Shown one piece after another: positions 9,342 through 17,732 of a DNA stretch of 42,660 nucleotides. The stretch is from an uncultured Acidobacteriia bacterium. Lineage in GTDB: Bacteria > Acidobacteriota > Terriglobia > Bryobacterales > Bryobacteraceae. The DNA lies in NCBI GenBank assembly GCA_903925015.1, contig CAIYDY010000372.1, forward strand, positions 1 to 42,660. Reading direction: 5' to 3'. The notes beneath the pieces were generated by a model. That model saw nothing but the letters and a program-made list of their open reading frames with translations, ran no database searches and was not told where the DNA came from. The translations under genes and the position numbers were made by a program. Within the stretch, counting starts at the first letter, position 1; every line of letters starts with the position of its first letter.

Positions 9342-9514
9342 GGCACAACATATGCATTTGCAGTGCCAATGGACGAATTGTCATCCCATTGAAAACAAGC
9401 TGTGATCCAGATGCTTCGCAAGATGTTTTCCCATTCGTGGAACCGACATGCGGGAACCGGCCTGAAGCAATCCCAAAAACAGTAGCCCTGTCAAGTCCTA
9501 TGGGGCAAAACCGC

Positions 9515-10870
9515 TCAGGCCAGGCACTTCTCCATCCCGGAGCCAATCGAGAGGATCGACCCTTCCCCAAAAGGCTTCCCGACAATCTGCAACCCGATCG
9601 GCAACCCTTGTGTCGGCAGCGGAATGGAGACGGCGGGCAGACCGAGGACATTGATCGCCCTCACGAACCTCGTCGATGCCAGACGCACATCCTCCATCGC
9701 ACCCGCCACCTCAATCTGCAACACGCCGATCGGCGGGGCCAAAATTGGTGCGGTCGGGGTGAAAAGGCAATCGATTCCGGTCCAGATCTTCGACCACTCC
9801 CGCTGGTACATCCGCCGCAGCCGCTGGGCATTGATGTAATCGGTCGCCGAAATGAAGCGTCCTTGGTCGAGCAGCGCCATCACGTCCACTCCAAATTCAT
9901 CCCGACGGTGCACGTACGGCGCAAGCGCGGCAGACGCTTCCGCCAGTAGGATCACCCGGCTGATCGTATTGATCTCCAGCGGATCCGGCACAGTCACCGG
10001 CACCAGGATCGCGCCCGCGGATTCCGCCGCAACAAGAGCCGACCGGTAGGCCGATTCCACCACCGGGTCCAGCCGCTCCGTGTAGAAATTCAACGGCACA
10101 CCGACCCGTACACCGGCCAGGCTCCCCGAACCCGCCGCGTAATCCTCCACCGGCTGCGACGAAGACGTGTCGTCCAGCGGATCCGCCCCTGCCAGCGCAT
10201 TCAACACCAACCCGGCATCCTTCGCCGACCGCGTCAGCGGCCCCATATGGTCCAGGCTGAAATCCAGCGGCAGCACCCCGCGCCGACTCACCCGGCCCGA
10301 CGTCGGCTTCAACCCCACACACCCGCAATACGCCGCCGGAATCCGGATCGAGCCTCCGGTATCGCTCCCCATCGCGAAAAATACCGCACCGGCCGCAACC
10401 GTCACACCCGAACCTCCGCTCGACCCGCCCGGAATCCGCGACGGATCATGCGGATTGCGGATCGGCCCGAAATGCGGGTTGTCGCAGGTCACACCGTAGG
10501 CGAATTCCTGCATGCCGGCCTTGCCAGCCAACACCGCGCCAGCGTTCCGCAGAAGTTCGTAGACTGCGCTGTCGGAATCCGGGATGTGATCGGTGAAAAT
10601 CTTCGAGCCCACAGTCGTGCGAATGCCCTTCGTCTGGAAAACGTCCTTCAGCGCGTAGGGGATGCCGTGCAGCGGACCGCGGTCCAAGCCGGACGCCAGC
10701 TCGGCATCCGCTTGGGCGGCCTGTTCGAGCGCCAAATCGGCCGTCACCGTGACGTAGGCATTGAATTTCGGCTGCTGCGCATCGATTTCGGCCAAGGCGG
10801 CCCGTGTCAATTCCATTGATGACACTTCGCGCGCGCGAAGCTTTGCCGCGGCTTGTTCGATGGTCATCAT
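9515..10870 (-). CDS. Amidase-signature hydrolase (AtzE/GatA-like)
   Basis: A 451-residue amidase of the Ser-cisSer-Lys class. The catalytic residues are visible: K75 (PYALKDVF), cis-Ser S150 in the PGGSSGGSG loop, and nucleophile S174 in GSDTGGSIRIPA. The ATG at 10870 was chosen because it overlaps the stop of the upstream 59-60-residue gene (ATGA) and because the family N-terminus (MMTIEQAAAKLRAREVSSMEL) begins here. The frame runs open further upstream, but that part is not amidase-like. The small upstream gene resembles AtzG, which forms a complex with AtzE in s-triazine/biuret degradation. A similar two-subunit amidase is likely here, but the substrate cannot be read from the sequence and no urea or biuret genes are nearby. 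Confidence 0.9.
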   Translation of the reverse strand: MMTIEQAAAKLRAREVSSMELTRAALAEIDAQQPKFNAYVTVTADLALEQAAQADAELASGLDRGPLHGIPYALKDVFQTKGIRTTVGSKIFTDHIPDSDSAVYELLRNAGAVLAGKAGMQEFAYGVTCDNPHFGPIRNPHDPSRIPGGSSGGSGVTVAAGAVFFAMGSDTGGSIRIPAAYCGCVGLKPTSGRVSRRGVLPLDFSLDHMGPLTRSAKDAGLVLNALAGADPLDDTSSSQPVEDYAAGSGSLAGVRVGVPLNFYTERLDPVVESAYRSALVAAESAGAILVPVTVPDPLEINTISRVILLAEASAALAPYVHRRDEFGVDVMALLDQGRFISATDYINAQRLRRMYQREWSKIWTGIDCLFTPTAPILAPPIGVLQIEVAGAMEDVRLASTRFVRAINVLGLPAVSIPLPTQGLPIGLQIVGKPFGEGSILSIGSGMEKCLA

Positions 10871-11046
10871 TTTCCGCTCACCGCCGCTTCGGAAAGGGTT
10901 ATCGCCGGTTCCACATCCAGCCTCAGCTTCGCCAGCAGAGGCGCGAACGACTCCTCCAGTCCGCTCAATGCCGGAGCGATTCGGGCCACGGCCTCCTCCG
11001 GAATATCCAACGCCCTCGCGCGGGCCAGCGATTGCCAATCGGTCAT
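10867..11046 (-). CDS. Small AtzG/GatC-like amidase partner
   Basis: A 59-residue protein encoded immediately upstream of the amidase with a 4-nt overlap. The start is ATG at 11046; an in-frame GTG at 11049 would add one residue. It is predicted to be mostly helical, with the pattern LARALDIPEEAVARIAPAL...LEESFAPLLAKL ending in DVEPA. That is the pattern of the DUF4089/AtzG family, vestigial relatives of GatC that stabilise AtzE-type amidases. Identification is from pattern recognition and position. The start lies only 19 nt from the divergent start at 11066, so the promoter must overlap one of the coding regions. Confidence 0.72.
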   Translation of the reverse strand: MTDWQSLARARALDIPEEAVARIAPALSGLEESFAPLLAKLRLDVEPAITLSEAAVSGK

Positions 11047-11065
11047 CACGCATTACTATAAGCCA

Positions 11066-11434
11066 ATGGCTGGTTTGGCGGGTGGAAACCGATTGTTCGT
11101 CTACGGGACGCTCCGCTCCGAGTTCGAAAATCCTTACGCCCGGCGGCTGCGAAGCGCGGCATTGTTGCTGGGAACCGCCACTGTTTCCGGGGCCATCTTC
11201 GATCTTGGACGCTATCCAGGCTACCGTTCCGATCTTCCCGGCCAAGTCACCGGCGAGCTCTACGAAATGCGCGAACGCGACGGTCTACTGGCTGTTCTCG
11301 ACGATTACGAGGGCCCGGAGTACCGCCGTATCCTTATACATACCGCCGAATTCGGCCCGGCATGGATCTACGAACTGGTGGTGGTGCCGTCCAACGCGCC
11401 CCAAATCCTCTCCGGCGACTACCTGACCCAATGA
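11066..11434 (+). CDS. Gamma-glutamylcyclotransferase-like (AIG2 family) protein
   Basis: A 122-residue protein with the family signature FVYGTLR near the N-terminus (residues about 12-18) and the conserved LDDYEGPEYRR segment, whose Glu is the expected general acid/base. Members open or close gamma-glutamyl bonds to give 5-oxoproline, or act on gamma-glutamylamines; the actual substrate is not known. The start ATG at 11066 is preferred because the open frame upstream lies over the antisense amidase operon. The stop overlaps the next start by 4 nt (ATGA), placing this gene at the head of a plus-strand operon. Confidence 0.82.
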   Translation: MAGLAGGNRLFVYGTLRSEFENPYARRLRSAALLLGTATVSGAIFDLGRYPGYRSDLPGQVTGELYEMRERDGLLAVLDDYEGPEYRRILIHTAEFGPAWIYELVVVPSNAPQILSGDYLTQ

Positions 11435-12513
11435 AACTGTCCCACCGCGTCCAATATGGCGCAGAAACCAACCGGCTCTCGCAGATCCTTGCCGCCAAGC
11501 GCCGCGACGGCATTCCAGTGCTCGATCTGACGGAATCGAATCCCACCCGCGCCGGAATCGTCTATCCCGAAGGCTTTCTCCCGGCGCTTTCAGACCCCGC
11601 CGTGCTGCGCTACGAGCCCGAGCCCTTCGGCCTCCCCGCAGCCCGCGAGCGCATCGCCGCCGAATACGGCATGCCCTTCGACCAAGTGGTGATGACGGCG
11701 AGTACCAGCGAGGCCTACGCCTGGATCTTCAAGCTCCTGTGCGATCCAGGTGACGAAATTCTCGTCCCGCGCCCATCCTACCCGCTGTTCGAGTACCTCG
11801 CCGCACTCGAAAACGTGGCGGTCCGCCCCTACCCCCTGTTTTACGACCACGGTTGGTTTATTGACTTCCATGCGTTGGAGCAGGCGCTCACGCCCCGGAC
11901 CCGCGCCATCGTCCTCGTCAATCCCAACAATCCCACCGGCCACTTCATCCGCCGCCACGAACTCGACCAACTGGTGGAACTGCGCGACCGCCACGACATC
12001 GCCATCATTTCGGACGAAGTCTTCGCCGGATACCAACTCGATCCGGCCCCCGACAGCGTCCTCACTCTGCGCGGTACGGCCGACTTCGCGCTCGACGGCC
12101 TGTCGAAACTGGCAGGCCTCCCACAGATGAAACTGGCATGGATGCTGCTCCGCCAGCCGGTGCCTGAGCTGGAGATCATCGCCGACACATATCTCTCCGC
12201 TGGAACGCCGGTTCAAACCGCGCTCGGGGCGCTCTTGGAACTCCGCGAGCCCATCCGGCGGCAGATTCTGGACCGGGCGCGGGTGAATCTGGCCGCCTTG
12301 GACCGGAAGCTTGTTGTCGAAGCCGGCTGGTACGCCGTCGTCCCTGTTTTGGATGAGGAGGAAACCGCCGAAAGGCTCCTGGTGGAGCACAATGTCCTTG
12401 TCCAACCGGGCTATTTCTACGATTTTGAAAAGAGCGGGTACCTGGTACTCAGCCTGCTCACGCCGCCCGATGTCTTCGCCCAAGGGGTCGACGCGATCCG
12501 GCGTGCCCGCTAA
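11431..12513 (+). CDS. Class I/II PLP-dependent aminotransferase
   Basis: A 360-residue fold-type I aminotransferase. Visible landmarks are the substrate-side NPNNPTG motif (164-170), D195 in AIISDEVFAGY (binds the pyridine nitrogen) with Y201, and the Schiff-base lysine K226 in DGLSKLAGLPQMKLAW. The start ATG overlaps the stop of the gamma-glutamylcyclotransferase-like gene, giving a family-typical N-terminus (SHRVQYGAETNRLSQIL). The family includes aspartate/alanine-type transaminases, but the amino acid substrate cannot be assigned. The next gene begins 8 nt after the stop. Confidence 0.88.
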   Translation: MKLSHRVQYGAETNRLSQILAAKRRDGIPVLDLTESNPTRAGIVYPEGFLPALSDPAVLRYEPEPFGLPAARERIAAEYGMPFDQVVMTASTSEAYAWIFKLLCDPGDEILVPRPSYPLFEYLAALENVAVRPYPLFYDHGWFIDFHALEQALTPRTRAIVLVNPNNPTGHFIRRHELDQLVELRDRHDIAIISDEVFAGYQLDPAPDSVLTLRGTADFALDGLSKLAGLPQMKLAWMLLRQPVPELEIIADTYLSAGTPVQTALGALLELREPIRRQILDRARVNLAALDRKLVVEAGWYAVVPVLDEEETAERLLVEHNVLVQPGYFYDFEKSGYLVLSLLTPPDVFAQGVDAIRRAR

Positions 12514-12521
12514 ACTGGAAT

Positions 12522-13586
12522 TTGGCTTTCCCGCAACAATTTCAGATCGGTGACGTGAAAATCGCTCCCGCCACGGTGCTCGCGCCGATGGCCGGCGTCA
12601 CCGACACGGTCTTCCGTCGTTTCATCCGCAATTTGGGGGGCTGCGGTCTCATCATGACCGAGTTCACCAGTTCCCACGGGGTCAGCGCGCACCTCCGCTC
12701 GGAGGGGAAATCCGCCAAGAACCCCAATCGGACTCTGGCGCGGTACCTCGCGTTCTCGCCCGATGAGCACCCCATTTCCGCCCAGCTGTTCGGAGCGGAC
12801 CCCGAAGTGATGGCCGACGCCGCCCGCGTCTGCCAGGACCTCGGTTTCGACATCCTCGACATCAATTTCGGCTGTCCCGTCAACAAAGTGGTGAAGTGCA
12901 ATGGCGGCTCGGGACTCCTGCGCGACCTCCAGCTGGTGGAAAGAATCCTAAAAGCCGTGCGCAAGGCGATTTCCATCCCGTTCACGTGCAAATTCCGGGC
13001 GGGCTGGAACGACTACGAACTGGTAATGGTCCAGATGGCGAAGCTTGCCGAGGATTGCGGACTGCAGGCTGTGGCGCTCCACCCCCGCACCCGCGAACAG
13101 GGCTATTCCGGCAAGGCGGATTGGACCCGGATCGCAGCGATCAAGGACGCCGTGAAAATCCCGGTCATTGGTAACGGCGACATCGTTACGCCGCAGGATG
13201 CGGTGCGGATGATCCAAGAAACCGGCTGCGATGCGGTGATGATTGGCCGCGCCGCCTCGTCGAACCCATGGATCTTCCGGCAGATTGAGCAGTATCTCGC
13301 CACCGGAACCTATACCGAGCCGACCCACCGGGACCGCTACGACATGATGCGGACCTATTATTCGATGCTGCTGTCGCGCCGCGAGAACGATTCGGTCGGC
13401 AAAATGAAGCAGTTCGCCACCTACTTCACCCACGGCATCCGCGGCGGGGCGAGTCTGCGGACCAGCATTTACCAGACCAAGGATGCGGTTGAAATCCTGG
13501 GACTGGTGGATGAGTTCTTCAGCGAGGAACGCCACTACGAGCCGGCATCGCTGGTGGAACCCAGCCCGGAATACGCCTGCGCCTAG
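12522..13586 (+). CDS. dusB: tRNA-dihydrouridine synthase (DusB-like)
   Basis: A 354-residue flavoenzyme that reduces uridine to dihydrouridine in tRNA D-loops. The FMN TIM-barrel begins at APMAGVTDTVFRRF (about 21-34). The catalytic cysteine is C118 in INFGCPVNKVVK. FMN/RNA-contact residues lie in CKFRAGWND, LHPRTREQGYSG (about 187-197), IGNGDI (216-221) and IGRAASSNPW (241-250). The start is a TTG at 12522, chosen because the N-terminus MAFPQQFQIGDVKIAPATV fits the family and no ATG lies nearby. The gene is tightly linked to the aminotransferase. DusB is the closest subfamily I recognise. Confidence 0.92.
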   Translation: MAFPQQFQIGDVKIAPATVLAPMAGVTDTVFRRFIRNLGGCGLIMTEFTSSHGVSAHLRSEGKSAKNPNRTLARYLAFSPDEHPISAQLFGADPEVMADAARVCQDLGFDILDINFGCPVNKVVKCNGGSGLLRDLQLVERILKAVRKAISIPFTCKFRAGWNDYELVMVQMAKLAEDCGLQAVALHPRTREQGYSGKADWTRIAAIKDAVKIPVIGNGDIVTPQDAVRMIQETGCDAVMIGRAASSNPWIFRQIEQYLATGTYTEPTHRDRYDMMRTYYSMLLSRRENDSVGKMKQFATYFTHGIRGGASLRTSIYQTKDAVEILGLVDEFFSEERHYEPASLVEPSPEYACA

Positions 13587-13708
13587 GGACGCAAATTGCC
13601 GGTCACGCGCGGCGAAAAACTATATTTCCTTTGCTGTCAACGTTTCCAGACCTTTTGAGGACTGGATGCGGGGACGCCCGTACTAACCTCGGTGCGGGAG
13701 CGAACCTC

Positions 13709-14173
13709 ATGCAAAACGAAATTCTGGAACTCCGGCGTCAACTGGTCCACGAGATCCAACCCCAAGGTGTGATCGAACAAGCGTTGTTCGACGAGATTCT
13801 TGCGGCTTTGGTCCGACTGCGCCGTTGCGCGCAACGGGAACTGGCGCTCGACCCGGATACGGACGAAGCCGCACAAGCACAGAAGGACATTGACCGGCAG
13901 CGCACCCTCGCGCATGCCCTGTTGCTGCGGTCGAACGCGGAACTTCGGCGACTGCGCAAGGACCGTCCGGAAACTGCAATCGATCCCGCTGAACAGCCGG
14001 AAGCCGCCCCGGTGCCCGACCCCAACACTCCGCGCGGAGCCCAGTGCCCATGCGGATCCGGCCTCAAATACAAACGCTGCCACGGCTGGAACGCCCCGGC
14101 GGCGCAAGTCACCAAGCCATCGCCGAATCTACGAAATAATATCCTTGATCACTTCGCCCCGAATCTCCGTTAG
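13709..14173 (+). CDS. SEC-C zinc-motif protein of unknown function
   Basis: A 154-residue protein with a helical, charged N-terminal region (ILELRRQLVHEIQPQGVIEQALFDEILAALVRLRR) and a C-terminal SEC-C motif (CPCGSGLKYKRCHG, about 124-137) that should bind Zn2+. SEC-C motifs occur at the end of SecA and on many unrelated proteins as interaction modules. The start ATG at 13709 follows a GGGAG sequence at a good distance; the frame is open upstream but without a ribosome site. The last 45 nt overlap the 3' end of the convergent DUF1501 gene. No specific function can be given. Confidence 0.75.
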   Translation: MQNEILELRRQLVHEIQPQGVIEQALFDEILAALVRLRRCAQRELALDPDTDEAAQAQKDIDRQRTLAHALLLRSNAELRRLRKDRPETAIDPAEQPEAAPVPDPNTPRGAQCPCGSGLKYKRCHGWNAPAAQVTKPSPNLRNNILDHFAPNLR

Positions 14174-15550
14174 ACGCTCCTTGCGCCCCAGGTGCATGAA
14201 GCTCAGCGCATCCTGGTTCAGGCCCAGCTGGTAGAGCAGGGTGGTGTGGAGGTCCCGGAAGTGCACCGGATTCACGGTCGCCTTCAGCCCGATATCGTCG
14301 GTGGCACCGTAAACCGTGCCGCCCTTGAAACCGCCGCCCGCCACCCACATCGAGAATCCGGTGTTGTGGTGGTCGCGCCCCTTGCTTTTTTCCGATTCCG
14401 GCGAACGCCCGAATTCCCCGCCCCAGAGCACGATGGTCGAATCCAGCAGTCCGCGGCGCTTCAAATCCTTGATCAGCGCCGCAACGGGCTTGTCGGTCCA
14501 GCTCGCCATCCGCAGGTGGTTGTCCTCGATGTCGTTGTGGGCGTCCCATTCCGCCTCCGGACCGCCTCCACCGGACACCACGGTCACGAAACGCACGCCG
14601 TTTTCCACCATCCGCCGAGCCATCAGGCAACGGCGGCCGTAATCGTCGGTGAGCGGGTTGCCGACCCCGTACAGATCCAGCGTCTCCTTCGGCTCATTTG
14701 AAAGGTCGAAAACCTTCGGAGCCTCGGTCTGCATTTTGAACGCCGTGTCGTAGGCCGACATGCGTGCTGCAAATTCCAGATCCTCGCCCGGCATGCCCGC
14801 TTCATTCAAATCGCGCAGCAACCTGATCGAACGCCGCCGCTCGTCCAACGACACGCCCTTCGGCAAGTCCAGATTCAGCACCGGCTTCGTGCCCGGCCGG
14901 AACATCGTCGGCTGGTACACCGAGGGCAGGAATCCATTGGTGTACATCGGCACACCGGCCTCCTGCGCGCCATGCGAATCCGGCATCACCACATACGCCG
15001 GCAGATTTTCCGCCTCCGACCCCAACCCGTACACCACCCAGCTCCCCATCGCCGGAAATCCGGGAATTACGCGTCCCGTCATCATCTGGTACTGCGCCGC
15101 CGAGTGCACCACCATGTCGCCATGCATCGACCGGATCATGCACAGCTCGTCGGCCACCTCCGCCTGATACGGGAACAGGTCCGAAATCTCAATCCCCGAC
15201 TTGCCGTACTTCTGGAACGTGCGCTTCGTGCCCAAGATTCGCGACGCCGTGTTCACATTCTGGTATTGGACGTCGCCGAATTCCGCCGGACGCTTCTGTC
15301 CGTCCAGCTTGTTCAACAGGGGTTTGGGATCGAACGTCTCCAAATGGGACGGCCCACCCGCCATGAATAGGAAAATCACCGATTTCGCCTTCGCGTGCGC
15401 GGGTTCGTGCGGCGGCTTGGGGGCCAAAGGATTGAACTTCGCCGCGCGCAGCTGCTCCTGTGCAGTCATTGCCGCAAACGCGACCGAGCCCATGCCGCAG
15501 AAGCAATCGGTCAAAAACTCACGGCGGTTGCGGTTGTATCGGGTATGCAT
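14129..15550 (-). CDS. DUF1501 family protein (Tat-exported, alkaline-phosphatase-like fold)
   Basis: A 473-residue protein of the DUF1501 family. The N-terminus carries a twin-arginine-type signal (RNRREFLTDCFCGMGSVAFAA). Family features include VIFLFMAGGPSHLETFDPKP (about 58-77), SMHGDMVVHSAAQYQMMTG, WDAHNDIEDNH and VLWGGEFGRSPESEKSKGRDHHNTGFS. The Asp/His residues there resemble metal ligands of the alkaline phosphatase/sulfatase superfamily. The gene starts 1 nt after the stop of the DUF1549/DUF1553 gene, the usual partner in Planctomycetota and Acidobacteriota. The biochemical role is unproven; polysaccharide or sulfate-ester catabolism has been suggested from context. Confidence 0.9.
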   Translation of the reverse strand: MHTRYNRNRREFLTDCFCGMGSVAFAAMTAQEQLRAAKFNPLAPKPPHEPAHAKAKSVIFLFMAGGPSHLETFDPKPLLNKLDGQKRPAEFGDVQYQNVNTASRILGTKRTFQKYGKSGIEISDLFPYQAEVADELCMIRSMHGDMVVHSAAQYQMMTGRVIPGFPAMGSWVVYGLGSEAENLPAYVVMPDSHGAQEAGVPMYTNGFLPSVYQPTMFRPGTKPVLNLDLPKGVSLDERRRSIRLLRDLNEAGMPGEDLEFAARMSAYDTAFKMQTEAPKVFDLSNEPKETLDLYGVGNPLTDDYGRRCLMARRMVENGVRFVTVVSGGGGPEAEWDAHNDIEDNHLRMASWTDKPVAALIKDLKRRGLLDSTIVLWGGEFGRSPESEKSKGRDHHNTGFSMWVAGGGFKGGTVYGATDDIGLKATVNPVHFRDLHTTLLYQLGLNQDALSFMHLGRKERLTEIRGEVIKDIIS

Positions 15551-15551
15551 T

Positions 15552-17567
15552 CTAGTTCACGTAGAGGAAAGCGTTCAGATTGAAAACGTCCAGCGCCATT
15601 TCCTTCAGACGAAGCGGGTCCGACGGCTTCTCGTCCAAATACGATGCCGCCAGGCGCTTTTCCTTATCGGTCGGTGCGCGACCCACCGCCAGCCGCCAAG
15701 CCAGATCAATCCGCTCGGCATCGGTCTTGGCTTCCTTCATCAGGCGCGACGCGAAGGACTGCGCCAAATCATTCGACAGCTGGCCATTCAGCAACTCCAG
15801 CGCCTGCGGGGCATGGGTCGATTGCTCCCGGCGCGAGCACGAGAGCTGCATGTCCGGGGCGTCGAACACGCCCATGAACGGCAGTTGCAGGTTCCGCTTG
15901 TAGATCATATACAAGGTGCGGCGGTCGTACTGGGACTTGTCCTTCGTCGCCACCCAGTATTGCGGTCGCTTCAGCATCTTCACCAAATCCTGGTCGATTG
16001 GAATCAGGACACTGGGCCCGCCAATGTCTCCCTTCAGACGTCCGGAAACCGCCAGCATTGAATCGCGGATCTCCTCGGCCTCCAGCCGGCGACGGGGGAA
16101 CTTCCACAGCAGCGAAACTTCGGCATCCTTTTCCATGCCGATCTTTTCCGCCGGAGACTGGCTCGCCTGGCGGTACGCGCTCGACATCAGGATCATCCGG
16201 TGGATCGGCTTCATCCTCCAACCCGATTCAACGAACTTGTTCGCGAGGAAATCCAGCAGCTCCGGATGCGTGGGCTTGGCGCCCATGCGCCCGAAATCAT
16301 TGGCCGTGGAAACGATGCCCCTGCCGAAATGGTACTGCCAAACACGGTTGACCATCACGCGTGCGGTGAGCGGATTCGCCGGGTCTGCAACCCAGCTGGC
16401 CAAACGGGTCCGGGGCTTTTCGGCGTCCAAAGGCGTTTCCGGGGTGTTTTCCGGCAGCAGAATCCCCAGTGGACGGGCACCGACGGCCTCAACCGGCTGC
16501 AGGTAGTCGCCCTTGAACAAGGTGTGGACCGGGCTGAGTTTTTTCGGATCGTTCTTGACCGCGTAGATGGCCGTCATCGGTGGCGGCATCTTTTCATCGA
16601 TCGCGTCCAACTGGGTTTGAATTTTCCCCTTCTCCTCCTCCGTGGCTTTGCGCATGCTGAATTGGAGACGGCGCAGTTCGGTGGTGAGGGGGTCGACGAC
16701 GGCCTTCCACGCGGCCTGCTCCTCGGCTGACGCCCGGATCAGGTCGTTTTCATTGGTCTGTGCGAAAAAGCCCTGCAGGCGGTAGTAGTCGGATTGGCGG
16801 AAGGGGTCGAATTTGTGGTCGTGGCATCGGGAACAGCCCACGGTAACGCCAAGAAATCCCGCACCGACGACGTTGGTCATTTCGGTGAGCACCTCATTGC
16901 GGGACGACGCAACGTTCTGGTTGCCGGCGTTCTTGCGCAGCGGGCCGAGGCGGTTGAAACCGCTGGCGACCATCAGGGTTTCGTTGTTTGGATCGATCTC
17001 GTCGCCCGCCAGCTGTTCCTTGATGAATTGGTCGTAAGGCTTGTCGTCGTTGAAGCTGTTCACCACATAGTCGCGGAAGCGGTAGGCGTCCGGACGGTGC
17101 ATGTCGTATTCATAACCGTCGGATTCGGCGAAACGGACGACGTCCAGCCAGTGCCGTCCCCACTGTTCGCCGTAGCGCGGCGAGGCAAGCAGGCGTTCGA
17201 CCAAATTCTCCCAGGCCTTGGGCGATTCGTCCTTGAGGAAGGCATCCAGTTCTTCGGGCGTGGGGGGGAGACCGGTCAGATCGTAGGTCACCCGCCGGAT
17301 CAGGGTGGCCTTCGAGGCTGGAGGGGCGGGGAGGAGTCCGGCCTTCTTCAGGCCGTCGAGCACAAAAGCGTCGATAGGGGTCTTGACCCAAGCCTTGTCG
17401 ATAGCGGTGGCAAACACCGGCGGAGCCGCATTGTTGCGGGGCTGGAACGCCCAATACGCGCGTTCGGCGAGCTTGTAGACGCCGAGCGGGGCGATTTTCT
17501 CAGGCGCGCCGTTCTCGGCCGCGAACAGAAGGGTCGCGACTGCCAGAAGTGCGAAGAGCTTTTGCAT
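15552..17567 (-). CDS. DUF1549/DUF1553 (PSD1) protein without an N-terminal PSC1 cytochrome module
   Basis: A 671-residue secreted protein with a short signal peptide (MQKLFALLAVATLLFAA). DUF1549 spans about 60-260 (LIRRVTYDLTGLPPTPEEL, WLDVVRFAESDGYEYD, GCSRCHDHKFDPF with C245/C248/H249). DUF1553 spans about 385-640 (TRLASWVADPANPLTARVMVNRVWQYHFGRG, ANDFGRMGAKPTHPELLD, RRLEAEEIRDSMLAVSG, FDAPDMQLSCSRREQSTHAPQAL). Many homologues begin with a cytochrome-like PSC1 domain, which is absent here. It is the first gene of a two-gene operon with DUF1501 (1-nt gap) and diverges from the second TonB receptor gene. Function is unknown. Confidence 0.9.
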   Translation of the reverse strand: MQKLFALLAVATLLFAAENGAPEKIAPLGVYKLAERAYWAFQPRNNAAPPVFATAIDKAWVKTPIDAFVLDGLKKAGLLPAPPASKATLIRRVTYDLTGLPPTPEELDAFLKDESPKAWENLVERLLASPRYGEQWGRHWLDVVRFAESDGYEYDMHRPDAYRFRDYVVNSFNDDKPYDQFIKEQLAGDEIDPNNETLMVASGFNRLGPLRKNAGNQNVASSRNEVLTEMTNVVGAGFLGVTVGCSRCHDHKFDPFRQSDYYRLQGFFAQTNENDLIRASAEEQAAWKAVVDPLTTELRRLQFSMRKATEEEKGKIQTQLDAIDEKMPPPMTAIYAVKNDPKKLSPVHTLFKGDYLQPVEAVGARPLGILLPENTPETPLDAEKPRTRLASWVADPANPLTARVMVNRVWQYHFGRGIVSTANDFGRMGAKPTHPELLDFLANKFVESGWRMKPIHRMILMSSAYRQASQSPAEKIGMEKDAEVSLLWKFPRRRLEAEEIRDSMLAVSGRLKGDIGGPSVLIPIDQDLVKMLKRPQYWVATKDKSQYDRRTLYMIYKRNLQLPFMGVFDAPDMQLSCSRREQSTHAPQALELLNGQLSNDLAQSFASRLMKEAKTDAERIDLAWRLAVGRAPTDKEKRLAASYLDEKPSDPLRLKEMALDVFNLNAFLYVN

Positions 17568-17680
17568 CTTACTAATACAGTTTGGAGGCTATCACAATCG
17601 GGCGGAAAAATCGCCCCACCAAGGTTTGGGATTTGACAGTGGATAGCATGCGCGGCAGCTAACCCCTACATAGCTTCGTC

Positions 17681-17731
17681 AGGGTGTCATCCCAATGTAA
17701 CGGGCACCCGCTAGCATTGGCAGGACACCCT
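17681..17731 (+). promoter_or_regulatory. 5'-UTR hairpin pairing with the ribosome-binding site of the second TonB receptor gene
   Basis: Directly before the ATG at 17733, AGGGTGTC (17681-17688) pairs with GACACCCT (17724-17731). After a symmetric 3x3 internal loop, CCAATG (17692-17697) pairs with CATTGG (17715-17720). A small inner CGGG/CCCG helix (17701-17704 with 17707-17710) caps the structure. The Shine-Dalgarno AGGA (17722-17725) is partly in the outer stem, so the fold should hinder ribosome access. The pairing is read directly; regulation is inference. Confidence 0.55.
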
Positions 17732-17732
17732 T

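Noticed and set aside
10871-11245. Extended N-terminus for the amidase
   Set aside because: The frame is open but covers the AtzG-like gene and the divergent cyclotransferase-like gene. The family N-terminus and the ATGA overlap support the start at 10870.
15552-17567. CSRCH in the DUF1549 protein as a heme site
   Set aside because: It matches CxxCH, but GCSRCHDHKFDP is a fixed family motif of DUF1549 and is not by itself evidence of a c-type heme.
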